Source of the DNA: Uloborus plumipes
Lineage: Eukaryota > Arthropoda > Arachnida > Araneae > Uloboridae
Length of the DNA stretch: 64,000 nucleotides
Assembly (NCBI GenBank): GCA_038373865.1
Contig: JAXGGA010001182.1
Location: forward strand, 1 to 64,000
Direction: 5' to 3'
A program made the position numbers and the translations under genes. The notes under the pieces were generated by a model that did not search any database, was not told the DNA's origin, and worked only from the letters and a program-made list of their open reading frames with translations. Below, piece after piece: positions 46,701 to 61,700 of the stretch (the first letter of the stretch is position 1; every line of letters starts with the position of its first letter).

Positions 46701-49700
46701 AATTTTTTTTTTTTTTTATAATGCAGGTTTTTTTCCGCATTTCGAAATGCGATTGCATCAGTCTCTAAAACTCACCCGGTTTCATTTTAAAAGTTATTCT
46801 AGTCTTTAAAAAATATATGATGTGCTTTTTTATAAGTAAAATTTAGATTTGTGGTCCTGGAATTGCTTAAAAAAGTCCTTGAAACTCTTTGAAATGTTTT
46901 TTTCTTGAATGAGAGTGGAAATCCCGAATGTGTAATTTTCCAATTTACAGAGATCTGCTGAAGATATGCACCTGGCTGAGCGACCAACATCGCCTGAGGT
47001 ACCCGGTGGTTGTCTTTGCGGAGAATGGTCCAAACATGTCTCTCATCAAGGGGTTCCACCGGTCAGAAGCCGGGAAGAAGCTGAGGTTCAGCGTCATCAA
47101 TCCGGGTATCCATCTTTCCACTCCTTTTTCAAGCAAGAATTGGACTACAGTATTTTCTGGGAGATAAGCCAAACTCTGGGAGATACCTTGCATCAGCGTA
47201 TAAGCCGCACAAAACTTTGTTAAAAATTTATTGCTGTTAATTTAATGTTGTATTATAAATCGTATTGAAATTGTTCTAAAACAATTACAAAGAATTGGTA
47301 ACGTTGATTTAAAAAACACCGTTTCAGTATCATATATATTCAAAACATCCCTACATTTTGGCAATAAATGCAACTTACAGTAACCTTGCTAAACTCTGGT
47401 TTCTGCGGCAATCCTGATTCCCTATCCTCTCTTCTCTGGGGTTTGCTTGCATATTAATGTTTGATTTTTTTGTTTGTTTGTTTGTTTATTAGATGTGTTG
47501 CTTAGTGTTGATGTTATTTTTCTTAATTTATTTCCCTTTCTCATTGATCTAGGAAAATAAAAAAAAACATCCTATTAAGCAGAAATGCTGCCATAATGCA
47601 TTCTCTTAATCAAGTTGTCATCCTTTTTAAAATAGAATTAATTGCTCAAAGTTGTAGTTGTGGCTTTCGCTTGGTGAGGTCTGATTCATTTAATTTTAGG
47701 CAATAAATAAACATAACATGTATTTAAGAAAAAGCAAAAAAAAAAACTTATGCATTGCATAAGCTGCTTGACGTATGCTCCACGAGAGTTGAAATTCAGC
47801 TTTTAAGCACTTATAAGCCACTGCTTATCTATCAGAAAATACAGTAATTACACCAATAAGGCCCTATCTTTTTTTAAAACCCCAGGGCTACATTTCATAT
47901 TACCATATTACCCCGCATTCGCTTGCGTGCGGCAAATTCAGGGGCCCCCAGATTTTCAGTAACCCTTGCCTGTTCCTTTTCGGCATACCGGAAAAACCAA
48001 GGTTAGAAAAAATAATGCTATATCGAATACATACTCAACTTAAAAAATAATGTGAGTTCTATACTGGAGTGAGGAATCTTAGCCACACTTTTTTTCAAAA
48101 TTGAGGTATTGTGATCGGGTAATTGTTTGCGACGTATATTACATAAATGTATTGTTTTATGGTCATTTGTACCCAGAAATATTAAAATAAAATTCCTGAA
48201 AAAGTAATATATATAAATAAAAGATACGGAGGTACAAAAACTTAAAAAAGTGATTTCTCATTTTGAGCTTAGTTGCAGGTAACACTTTTGTGCTCAGCAC
48301 AGCAGTATAGATCCTTTTATTAGTATTAATAAATGGTTTTATTTTGTTAGAATATTAAAAGGCTGTAGCAAAATAACACACCATCAAACCACCACAATTT
48401 TTTTCATCTCTGCAACCTGAAATTTATTGGTTTGTTTTTGAGAACGAGGTTACTTTAGAAATTTATTTTTTCCACCCTTGGATTGGTTTACTTTAGGGTT
48501 GAAACTGAGCGAGAAAGTGTACTTTAGTTTTGTTGCAAAAATAAACCTTGAATTATCCGGCATGACGGTCAATCTCGCTTCTTTCCCTCATGCAGGCCAA
48601 TGCTGTGTAAAACGGTATGTTTTTAATGTAGTTGTAAAATACAATAACTTTTGACTTTTATGAAATTTTTTTTTATTTGTACACATTTTATGGATAGCTT
48701 AAAACAATATTGACAGTTTGTAACATTTCTATTTAATAAATATTTCTTTCATATTGCAATACAAATATGCATTTGGGGGGAGGGCATGTGGATTTCTTTT
48801 TCTAGTCAACGAGAATTTTTATTTATATTTTCTATAATTTACTTTCACTTTAGGTACAGTGCTGGAATTGGAAAATGTTCCAAGGTTCGATCCTGAAATG
48901 AAATTGCATTGTGCTGGATTCCCTCTAAACACGCCCGTATGTTTTCTCATTATCTGGTCTATCAATTGACAATTCTTTGAATATTTTGTATTGCGTATAA
49001 AACCGAGATTAAAATACTTTAAAGCAGTGGTTTCTAAACTTTTTATACCAGACTCACTCCCCCCCCCCACCCCCCCGCCTCCATATACAGATTGTTTCGT
49101 TTTAACCCGCAAGATCTTAATTTTGTCATTTCTTTGTGTATTTGTTGAAGATTCTCTTTTAGTTTTTTTCAAGTCAATATGGTTGTGAAGAAACAAACTC
49201 AATGCTATACGAATTGAAGTTAGTTTACTACCAGCTATTTAATTTATGGTAGAACCAAGAAGATAAATGTCTGCTTTTGATCTTGTTGATTTGGTTGCTA
49301 TTCTTAATTATTTCAAAATAAAGAAACTTTCAAATTTCAAAAATATGCAAGTGCAACTTGCCATACTAATCATGATGATACCAAAACAATTACGAATATA
49401 TGTGATGGTCTCAATTACAGTTATGAATGTATTTGATGGTTAAAGTTCAAAAGATGTACAAAGGTAACAAAACGTTGAGAACTTACTTAATTATTGCAGT
49501 TTGCAGAGTACCAGGTGTGTAAGTATGAAACCGGAATTTTTCTTCAGGAAAAACACGTTTATTGTAATGATATGATACAAAGTACCTTATTCAAAGTATT
49601 GTCTGTCGCTATCTATACATTTTTGCCATCGTTCTGGCAATTTGTGGATTCCGCGCCATAAGAACTGTTGATCTTTTGAGGCAAACCAGTCATCGAGCCA

Positions 49701-52700
49701 TTTTCGTACAGCTTCGTAAGAAGTCAAGCGCTGCTCAGTAAGTGCGTATCCCATCGATGCAAACAAGTAATAATCGGATGGGGCAAGGTCCGGTGAGTAA
49801 GCCGCATGCAAAAGAATCTCCCAACGGAACGACTCTAACGCGTTTCCTGGACCCGTTTTGCTTTGTGTGCTGGTGCGTCGTCATGCAGCAAAATCACCTT
49901 GTGTTGTCTTTGTTGGTTTTTTGGTCGCTTTGCACTCAAAACTCGATTCAAATTGGTCATTTGTTGTCGGTAGCGTTCAGTATTGACAGTTTCCCCAGGT
50001 CTTCGTCCAAAAAGGCTTGCAGGTCAGCGTCTTCAAACTTTTTCGGTGATCTTCCACGTTCTTCGTTCCTCACGTCAAAATAGCCACTTCTGAACCGTTT
50101 GAACCACTCGAAACACTGTGTTTTACCGAGAGCTTGCTCACCATACGCCTCCACAAGCATTCGATGCGATTCGGCTGCGGTTTTCTTCAGATGAAAACAG
50201 AAAACTAGTGATGTCGGCAAATCGTAATTTGTTGGCACAAAAGTCGACATGTTTATCTCTAATAAACTAATGCTACTGAATGAAACTCGTGTTATTGTGA
50301 GTTGGAAATCTTTGTCGGATATCAATACAATAACAAGACACCGCTGACGTGATGAGTCGGTAACTACATCGACATTTAGCGCCACTTATGGGAAATTCCG
50401 GTTTCATACTTACACACCTGGTATATTTAATATATTTATATTTACAAAAGTATTTTTACATTTACAGCATGTATTGTATGACTATTGGTAAGTCTGTATG
50501 TAAAACGACGATTTTATAATGCAATCACTTTCTTCTCATAAGAATAGCCATTGAATTTTACCTTTGGTTAATGCACGCTCTATTCCGTAATGATACGAAC
50601 TTCATTTGCGTTGAGCTTCTTTTTAATATTGTCCTAACGTTTTACATTTTGTTTGATTTACTTTTTAATGCATTGGAGCCAAATACCCCCTATTTGTAGC
50701 ACTTAAAAAAATTTCACTTTGAAAATTTTGGACCACCCTAGCTTACAAGTACCTTATTTTAAATTGTGGTGCAAAAAGTGTTGTCCGAGTACTCTGTTCT
50801 TGGTAGAGACGTATGAAGCTCTCAACTGAGAACCGAGTTACTGAACACTTAGTTTGGTGCTTATTGCACCATAGTTTGAAATTAAATGATTTTGGTTATG
50901 AAAATATTTTCAGTGCATTTCTTGTTTGAAATTTTTTCTTAAGTATTGCTGTACCCTAACTATTCATAACTTTTTTCTTATGATTATAAAAATGAGTTAA
51001 TTTTACTTCTGTATATTGTTATCACTATAGCAAACATTTGAATCTGCAATTTGATGGTTTAAAAAAGTTGCAATCTCAGTTTTCAAATGATTCAAAATAA
51101 ACTGGAATATGATTTAAAAGTCCGAATATTCATCTTAGGGATCACATTGAACTGTTTCCGGCCAAATATGAATTTAGCACTGACAGGTGATATGAAAAAG
51201 GTAATTACACACTAAAGCACATTCGTGCCGTTTGCAACTTTAAAATAGACATAGGCCATAGCTAACTTTTACTGTGTATTCATGTTATAAGTGTAGTTTT
51301 TTTTCTTTGGACATACAAAGAATACAGTTGTTTTATGAATAAAGCAAGTGTAAGTTTCTTAAAAATTTTGTTATTTTGAACAATATTCTTTTTTTGCAAC
51401 TACTCTGTATTGGCAAAGTACCTAATCAAAATTTAGCAGAGTACTGAGTATTTACCAGGTGCTAGGTACATCACTAATACTTGGGACATCCCAAGTATCT
51501 TTTAAGAACTTTTCAGTGCAATTCTAGGTGACTGTGGAGGCTTTTGCACAGTTCAAAATTCCTTTTGTGAAGTCCAAGACTCCCCCCTGCAAGTCGATGG
51601 ATGTGAACCTGGAGTGCTTTTGGGATGGCGTCAAAAAGACCTTCGAACCTCCCTCCTCGAATGGCACATTTTTTGTCGTAAGTTTTTTTCCCCCATGAGT
51701 TTTCTGTCTGTCAGCAGACATAGGTAATACAGACGAACGTGCGAACGCCGTTCTCAAAAATTTTTCACATTTTGTAGAAAATTTAGACATTTTGTTTAAA
51801 GAGTTATTTATTTGGAAAATTTTCTATCTGAAATATGTCTTGATTTTGTTCATGGTAGCTTGTTACGTAAGAAACTGACACATTCATTAATCATGACATA
51901 TTGACAATCAGCCTCATGGTAATGTACCTCCACTTCATATAACTTGATATTTTTGTTTTTGGTAGCACTGTAAGATTCAGCCCCACTTTTTTTTTGAAGA
52001 AAATTTTTAAGAAATACTTTGAGTTGACAGACAGTTTTACATTTTACCTAGGTCTGTCAGTCAGGGTTTGTAAGCTCCTCTAATACTAATTCATTTAGGG
52101 AATTTTTTGAAAAACTCACTCTTTATTTTGGTGCTAACTCCTCGAAACTCCTCTGTTTTAATTTAAGATTACATAATCTTCTTTGACAGTCATCAAAACG
52201 TGTCAATTTCCTCACTTTTCCAATAAAAAAATATTATAATTCCTATTCAGGGTTCGTGGATATATATCACTATATATATACCCAATATTAATTTTGAAAA
52301 TGTCAAGATATTTTTGATACTGTCGTCCCCTCTTAATTAGGTAACGTATAAGGGTGACTATCAGGAAAAGTGCCAATTTGACCATGGAAATTTTCAATTT
52401 TTAAAGATACTCAGAAAATTAAATTAATTGGGTATTTCAAATACACATTAGTAACAATATTTTTTAAAAATTCAGGGCATGGTCAAAGTGAACATTTACC
52501 CCCCTTTTAGGGGTTTTGTCTTTGAGCGTTACCGGCATGATGAGAATGCTACCGAACTGACAAATATTACAGATTTTACACTTAGTGCACAAAAGTAAAC
52601 ACTTTCACTACCTTTTATGTTTAAAAACAAAATAATTATTACTTAGAATATAAAAATATTTTCAGAGCCTGAACGCTTTTTAGTTTTATAAATAAAATTA

Positions 52701-55700
52701 GAGACTAATTAAAAGTTAGTTAAAGTCTAAATAAGTGCGACAAAGTTTGTTTCAAACAGATAAATAGGTTAATAGTTAAAAAATCAAAATAAAATAAAAT
52801 TCTTAACACAATCTTAAAAAACGAAATTAATTCAGGACAGTCAGAGTTTGGCGGGGGAGGGTGATTTTCACTAAAATGTTCTTAAGTTTTCCATTTTAAA
52901 ACAAAATTATATTTTTGGATGCAGTAGTTACGAACAAAGGTCGGAATATTGATGTAAAAGAAAAGAGGGTGAAAAAGGCAATAATTTTGTTTGAAAACTC
53001 AAATTTTGCGGAAAAATAATTGTTTTTGAAGCATTTAAAAAACAATGAATAAACTGCTAAAATGGGAAAATTTAGTAGGAAAAACGATGCACTTGAATCT
53101 ACCTTTGTACTTTAAAACTCAACAAACTCATAACACGAAGAAAAAATTGCGAAAAAACATTGGTACCGCACGCATCAGTTTCGTAACAAATACCTTCTAC
53201 TTCGGCGCTGCCGACATGACAAATTTCCTGCAGTATGATAGCTGAGCATTCCTAATTGAAGAAACGAAAATAAAAACACCTTATTATGTCCATGACAATA
53301 GGCTAGTAGTGACTTTAGTGCTAGTAGAAGGGAAAACTGCCATTTCTCAACAAAAAGCGAATATGATAGAGGTTTTAAGTCACAAAATTTTTAGATCCAT
53401 AGTTTTGGCTTCGGAACTGGATTTTGAGAAAAGACTTAACCGTTTTTCATTCTAAACGACTCGCATAGGTGAGGTCACTGTGAATGTTTTTTTATATTGA
53501 TTAATTGCATCTTGGAATCCCATTTTGCATGAGTAATTGACCTTTTGTTTTCTTTTTTTTAGAATTTGCGTTGTGTTGAAGGAGACAATGAAACAGGAGC
53601 TTTTGAAAGATTCAAGGAGCTAAAAATCGTAACTGTAAGTCATATATTGCTGTTTTTTTCCCCTCGTACTGCCGAAGCCGTTTACAGGGTTGCCATGCCA
53701 CAGGGAAGCATGAAGAAACACGAAAAATACAGAAAATTCAAAAATGAACAAAAACCCTCAGAAAATCCAGGGAATTTTTCTTTTTCATTGAAGTTTTAAA
53801 AACCAATGCACAAATGATGCATTACAGATAAATAATCAATAAATAAAACAGAATATATGTACTGTTGGCCCCGCTTAAACGAATACTGTCAGTTCCAATG
53901 AATATTATTCGATTAAGCGGGGATCTTTAACATTGCGCCAACGGCACAGGAAATATTCGGTTCTGAGATATTTTATTCGTATAAGTGGGGTATTCGTTTA
54001 TCTGTTACCTGACTAAGAGACAGTATATGTAATGCGTGTGTGTATGTTCCCTATGCAAATTTAGTTTAAGTTCCAACTTGACCAAATTTGGCGGGAAGGT
54101 ACTCGGAAACATGGGAAGGGTCGTAGGGGGGTTTTCAAATGCCAAAAAAGTACCGGGCCGTTTAAATATCAAATTACGCACTCAATGCCGCAAAATGGCC
54201 TCTTTTTACTCAAAATCAGCTTTTCTCGATTTTGGTCTCATTTTAAGGATAGAGAAAAATACCTTTTAATAAGATTTCCATCCTGCGGTATTGAAAATTG
54301 CTAACCGATAACTTCACCCCAAAAAAGTACAAGTTTTTTTAACTTTGTAAAAATCAATTTTAAATTGGATGAAAAAAAGTAGCTTGCTGCTAGCATGACA
54401 GAAATTAATTAGCATGAAAGAAATCATTGAGAAGAGAAAGGTGAATAAATATTCATTGCCAATGTTTTACTCAAGTGTGAACAAATAAAATTATTGCATT
54501 CATTTTTAGGCTTTTCCTGCAACAGGGAAATTTAAAACATTTCCTATTTAATTAGTTTTGCCGATTGATTAACTTTTGTACTGCGTGCAGGTAAAATATT
54601 GACTTTAATCTAATTGTGACTTTTAGACACACAAATCTTGACCTAAGTTTTATTCTCTAATTAGACAGTGCAAAGTCAGGCAACATAGCTAGTAAATAAA
54701 TAGGAGAAGAAGAAAATGGTAATTTTACTTTTTAGTTAAAAAAAATTATATTAAAATGTTTTATCATAAAAGAAAAAATTATTTAAATCTTTGTTTGACA
54801 TGCATCTTTAGTGCTACTTCAATTTACAGAGCACGAGATGAGTCATTCACATTTTTAAATCTTGCTTAACTTTTGAATTTCTTATCTTATTAATGGATGG
54901 TTAGGGAGGTTATGAATGGTTAGAAGTTTTTTTTTTTTTTTTTGATCAAAAATTACGTATAAATATCCAGTCATGAAACTATTATTTCAGTTTTAATTAG
55001 TTCTTCTTAACTTCACTTTATTTTTTTCTATTACCATTTTCCTGTGATAAAACTATCAAAATAAAAAACAATAGCCACTCAGGGGTCTGGCCTGAGGAAA
55101 TTTGGATCCATTAGCGGACCCTTCACGGGAATCCAATTGTACAAAACGGACCTTTTACAATTTATTAGTTCAATATGCAAATGCGCAATAAAAATAATGT
55201 TTATTTACGTGTGTAACCTGATAAATTTCTATGGCGCAATGTGTGTCATGCCCTGTAGGAAATTAAAATTTTATTTCTCGCAAAACTGTTGTATTTTTCA
55301 CAAAAAAGGAACCTATGAAAAATCCTGGATAGACCACTGGCTTTCTCTGGCAATGCTGCATATTCATACAAGGAAAACACAGGGACCCCCCCCCCTCCCC
55401 AGAATTGAGTGGCAACCTTGAAAAGAAACAAGCTGAAATATTAAGTGAAACTTTTTGGCTGTAAAGTAACAATGACGCCGTTTGTCTCGTAACAGGCTCT
55501 CTGCGAAAGCCTGGAGAGTGGCGAGATGACGTGGTCCCCCTCCTCCGAAGGACCCCTCTTGGCGAGACTGGAAGCCTTGATAGCCGGTAAGTGGATGTTT
55601 TACCTCTAAAAACGGTTCTCTCTCACAAAACTGTTAAATTTTGTACTGTAATCTCTTGCGGATTATTTGTTAAAAAAGTGAAAAATTAAGTACCGTATAT

Positions 55701-58700
55701 ACTCGCGTATAGGTCGATCTCGCGTATAAGTCGACCCTCCTTTTTTTTGAAGAAAAATCGGGAAAAATCGAAAACCCGCGTATAAGTCGAGGCCGCACTT
55801 TCTGAAACGATTGGGAGCGCTTTGCCGCAAATTTTGAGCATATACGTTTTGAAAAGGAGAATGAAATGCACTGAACATTCTTGTGTTGAAAATAGCACGA
55901 TTGTTATTGTTTTTCACAAAAAAAGGTTCATTTTTCCGATCGTGATTTTTGTAAATCGGGACCGATGCGGGAACGTTGTACCGCCATTTTTGAACATAAA
56001 AGTTTTAAAAAGAAGGAAAATGAAATGCAGTGAGCATTTTTGTGTTGAAAATAGCTCGTTTGTTATTCATTTTCAACTAAAGGGTTCATTTTTGTGATCG
56101 CAATTTTTGTAGAGGGTTCGATTTTGCGATAGCGATTTTTGTAAAGGGTTCGATTTCGCGATTGCAGTTTTTGTAAGGATTCGATTTTGTGATTACAAAT
56201 TTTGCTATCTGTTGCTTTTATTTTGCATTATAACAAACAAAATTCGCTATGTAGCCGTATTACATTCTGTTTTAAAAAGATAAAAAACCATCAATCAAAA
56301 AATTCGCGAATACGGCAATTCCCGCGCTTTTCGCACCGTCGGTCGTTCACGGTAATTATTTATTCTTTATTTCACAATCAAACCATGCAAAAATACAGTA
56401 GAATGCATGAGTTTTTACTTCTTTAGCGTCAGTTTAAAATAGTTAGACTGAATCGGAAAAAATCTTCTTGTTTTTGAGTGTTTTTTTTCCAATAGTTGTT
56501 CGGGAAAAATTTTCAGAAATTCTGCCCCGCGTATAAGTCGACCCCCTAACTTTTAATTTCATTTTTTGGACTAAATTTCTCGACTTATACGCGAGTATAT
56601 ACGGTAGTTGCGGATATTATATTGATAGACTAGGTAGTCTAGTATTTAGAAATGATTAGATTACCATTATTATTTATGTTTCGTTCCTTAAAGAACTTAA
56701 CTGTTTTTCTCATATGCTAATCAGGCTCATGACGTCACGCCTTGAACACGTGCCGTGATCAACCCTTTGGCATACAACATCATTGACGCATGCCTAGTGC
56801 TGTTAGCCAATAGCTTTGCCTGATCGGCGGTCTAACATGCAAATGAGACTGATATAAAAGCACTTGATGATCTTTATCGGTGCTCAGTCCGATCAGCCCT
56901 TTAGCCGTTGACTCTAGGAAGGCAAGCCGACTCGCTCCAACCTTGAGCTTGTCTTGGCTTCTCAATGCCTTAACCTTTTTGAGGATTAGCAAATTGATAG
57001 TTTTATATAATGGCAGGGCATTATCTGTATTAAGTTTTTAGTAATGTTTATTATTGTTTATGGACTGTTTTTGCTGTTTCTACTTTTTACTACCGTTGTT
57101 TATTCTTTTAGCCATTTACATTAGTTAAATAAATAAGTTTATTGTTACTTGGTCATCCTCTTTTTTCACTCGAGCTCTTAACATAGATGCTTACTCTGCT
57201 ACATTTGAGATAGGTAGATGGGCACAACTTTAACCGAAAATCCCATCTATCATATATGCTGCTGTCGCAAATTTATTCATGGTTTTTTTTCTTTCCTCAA
57301 CGCCACTTATTGAACTTCCATTTACATCAATAGAGACAGTTTCGATGTCTGTAATGTTGATTTTTTTACATAGCATAAATCTCTTTTCCTGTTATTCAGT
57401 TGCGTAAAATAAACAACATTACAGATTCCGGCTGGGTAAAATACAAACATCACAGACACTGAAGCTGTTGCTATTTGCATTACACTATGTTGTTTGCCCC
57501 TTTTTCTGAATTCACTCATTGTCAATGGACCCCCTAAATAACAGGCCTGACATTTTCAATGGCTAATTTTGATTCAAATTTCCTAGAATATATAATCTAA
57601 GCTTACTGTAGGATTTCAAACCACAGATGTACTGTTGCATTAAAACCGGGAAAAAAATATTTACTTTAGAACTGTAATTAAGCATGAAAAAATTTTTTAA
57701 ATGTGTTTTTTTTTTTTTTGCTGTTGTTGCTTCCTCAATGCCTCACAAAACTACGAAAGTAAGGCATTATTCAATTTTCTGTTCAATCGGCAATAAATAA
57801 CAATTCACTTTGTACCTGTTTTTAGAAAAATTACCCTTGAAAAAATGATTTTTTTTTTTTTTGAATGACTGCTGTGAAGAGGGAATATTTCACGGAGGTC
57901 AGCTAGTACTAGAGTATTTTCCCGACATTACAACAGTTAGTTGCTGGGTGCTTTAACCATTTATTTCAATTTCTTATTCTTTCATGTAGTTATTATTTTT
58001 TGCTTTTGACATTTCTTGAACAACATGTGTTATAGTCTGTTACCTTAAAATATGCACCTTCAAGGTCAATTTTGCCTTGAATTCCCTTGGCAGTTTCCAT
58101 GGAGACGGTGCAAAATGTGATCTTGATGCTCCCATTTTAAAGTAATAGACTATAAAAGAAGCTGATCAAGGTTTTTTTAACATAACTTTTTTAGATGAGA
58201 AAACTTCTCTGCTGAGAAGGAAGAAGGTCTCTCGAGACGAAACCACGTATGGGGCGTTTAGAAATGCAGTCCTATCGCAAAGGAAGGACTTAGATTTTGT
58301 CGAAAAACTTTGGTTGATTTTGAAAGGTAATGATTTTTTAAAACTTCACGTAGAGAGATATGTTTTTTTTGCAAGGGGGGGGGGGGTGACTTTTTTACGA
58401 AGACAATGTGTTTTTGTTAAGCTGCACAAGCTCACAAACATCTTCATTTATTTTAAAGATACTGGATTTTAAATTTGAATTTGAATTTTCAATTTGTTCC
58501 CATGTTTCCAATAGTTTTTATTCATGAATCGTTAGATTGATGAATACTTCGATCAGTATACCGTACCGTGCCCCATTAGTCGACATGCTGGAAAAAAAGA
58601 GGTTGCCCAGGAAAAAAAGAGGTTGCCCAGCATGCCAGGAATTTTGAATTTTCCGGCATGCAGAATAATTCAAGGTTTATTTTGCAACGAAGCAAAAATT

Positions 58701-61700
58701 AATTCCCCCTTCAGTTTCAACTGCAAAGTAAACGACTGAGAAGAAAAGCTATAATAAATTTCCAAAGTAACCTTTTTTTTTTTTTTCAAAAACAAATGGT
58801 AAATTTAAGGTATCCAGGATGAAAAAAATCGTGATTTGATGGTTCGTTATCTTGCTATAGTTTATTAGTATTTTTACAAAGTTAAGCTGGTTATTAATAG
58901 TAATAGAATGATTTATACTGCCGTGTTAATCACAAAAGTACTACTATGTTTAAATGAGAAATCACTTTTTAAAAATTAATGCTGTCAGCCCTGCTTAATC
59001 GGGTAACGGATAAACGAATACCCCGATTATACGAATAAAACATCCCCGAACGAATATTTTCTCATGCAATAGACACAATGTTAAAGATCCCCGATTAATC
59101 AAATAATCTTTCTTGGAACCGACAGTATTTGTTTAAGCGGGGCCGACAGTACCTCCATGTATTTCTTTAGATGCCACTTTTTCAGAAATCTTGTTCAAAT
59201 ATTTCCTGCTCACAAATAACCATAAAGCAATGTATTTAAGTAATATATATAACAAAGAATTACCAGGTGACAATAATTCAATTTTGATAAAAAAAATGCG
59301 GATAAGACGGCGCTTAGCACTCCAGTAGAGATCTTATACATTTTTTACGTTGAATATGTATTCATCATATCAGTGGTTCCCCAAAGTTTGACTCTCCACA
59401 GACCCCCTCCTGAAAGTTACTAACTTCACGGACTCCTCCCCCCCCCTGTCATTGTGTCAGAAAAATATTACTGACACAATGGCGGAGGGCTGTTTAAGCA
59501 GAAGTGATCCAATCATAGGGGTGTCAAGATTTGAAGTTCTGGTAGTTGAGTAAAACTGCAGTTTTTCTTCAGGTATCTTTAAATTTTATAAGAATCTGCA
59601 CTTTTTCGAAAAGAAGAAGCAGATCTAAATGTCTTGAATTATTCGCCTCAAAACTCTGCATTTTTGAGAGACAATGTCATGATGATGTGATTAAGAAATG
59701 ATGTGCTTCTAAAAATTTCTTCAAGAAATTCTGCAGAAATTTTGCAATTTTCGTATAAAAACTTCTTCTTCAACTCCAAGATAACTGCAGAACATCAGAA
59801 AAATTATTGAAATTTTACAGTTGCCACAACCCTATGATGGAAGCACTTTTGCTTAGTTAACCTTACACCATCGTGTTTATAATACTTTTATCTACATTTT
59901 TATATATAGCATATTCGGAAACTCGATGTGATTAGCTAAAATCTACCGTATTTTTCGGCTTATAAGACGCACTTTTTCTCCCAAAAATCAGGGGGGAAAG
60001 CGCCATCATTCAGGACCCGAATGATTGCAAGATCTTCTCATACAGGGCAAACTAAACCCAGACGATCTTGCAATCATTCGGGTCCTGAATGATGACGCTT
60101 TCCCCCCTGATTTTGGGGAGTAAAAGTGCGTCTTATAAGCCGAAAAATTCGATAAGTCAGATCTTGTACTTTTACAATTTTTGGTTAGAAATAAGTATTT
60201 GACTCTGATTATTAATGACAATAAAAGTAACTACTGCAGGTACTGAATAATTGAATTATCATGTCTAGTTAACCTAATGTATTTTTATTAACACTGATAT
60301 GAAAATTTTGCTCACAGAAATTGAATGAAATTTTAATTAAAAAAAAGTGGACAAATTATAATATTAAAAATTGATACATCCTGATTGCTCATCTTATTAG
60401 CACATCCCCAGTCTAGAGATGATTTGTTTTCGTTTCAGACTCTTCTTCTTCAGAGGAACTTGTCGACAGCTTCACTTTTGTCTATGGGAAACTGAAGGAG
60501 TTCCCCATGGCCCCCTATGTAAGTGCAATGAAAACAGCTTGAAGATCCATACGAATGTGCATTTTTCATTGTTGTCTTCTTAGAAATACATTTAGAGGTG
60601 GTTATGTTCCGTCATTATGCCAGTATATTCACACATGTTAATACAGCTTCTTACAACGACTACACATTATAAATCTGTACCTCAGAACCAGACTAACGTA
60701 AGTCCATTTTCGTCATTTTTCAGTAGAGGGGAAAAACGATGTATTTGACAATCGTTTTTCCCCTCTATCGAAAAATGACGAAAATGGACTTACGTTAGTC
60801 TGGTTCTGAGGTACAGAAATATCACCCCATTGCAACGAATAGTGGAAATAAAACCCCAACTTTATCCCTATATATCTATGAATTTGCTTTTGGTATAACC
60901 ACCTTTCTGTATCAGCGGGCACTGTGTCCGGCTTTTTCCAAGCAGAACATTTCTAAATTTTAAACGGGGGTTGGAGTCTTCAGTGCTCATCGCAACTTTT
61001 GACAGGGCAAGAGAAAAATTAATGTATCATCTTCGGATGAAGATGGTGGTAACGATAGCTCATAAGATAAAAAACGTTTCTTCTCTTATTAGGAATTGAA
61101 AATGTTCTTTTGCAATGCAAAAAAAAAAAAAAAACTGAACACAATATGTCATCTATAACTGAAATGTGCGTGGAAAATTATGTTTTGCAAAAAGGCAAAC
61201 AACTATTTCTAATTTTTTCTTCATTAAATAAATGATTTGTAAGTATGCAATATTTTTTCCCTATATTTGCTAATTTAAAATCTATTGAATACTTAATCAT
61301 AGTATTTTGTACTAATGTATTTTTTAGTAAAAAAAAAAAATTCGAGTACTTATTGTAAAACCCCGAAAGTAACCCCTCTCCTTTTCAAAACCAAACAGAT
61401 ACATTTCAGGAAGGGGGGTTATAATCGAGACTTAAGATCAAGTATATTCGGGATTTAAGATAAATTTCCATTTAGACAAATAAGGGGGGTGGGGTACTTT
61501 TGATTTTAGGGTAGTTAAAATCTTTAAGAAATTTCCAATTTTTATGTAAGTTCTGAACATTACTTTGATGTTTACTACACTTTGTTGAGAAGCAAACGGA
61601 TGAAATTTCTTTTTTTTTCTTTAACCACTTCCCTTTATGAATTTTTTTTGGAAAAAATTGCAAAAAAAAAACACATTTTTTTTTAAATTTAATTTTGAAA

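Noticed and set aside
49026..59391. hAT elements starting CAGTGGTTTCTAAAC and CAGTGGTTCCCCAAAG
   Set aside because: Only one terminus of each could be found, with no matching end or 8-bp duplication.
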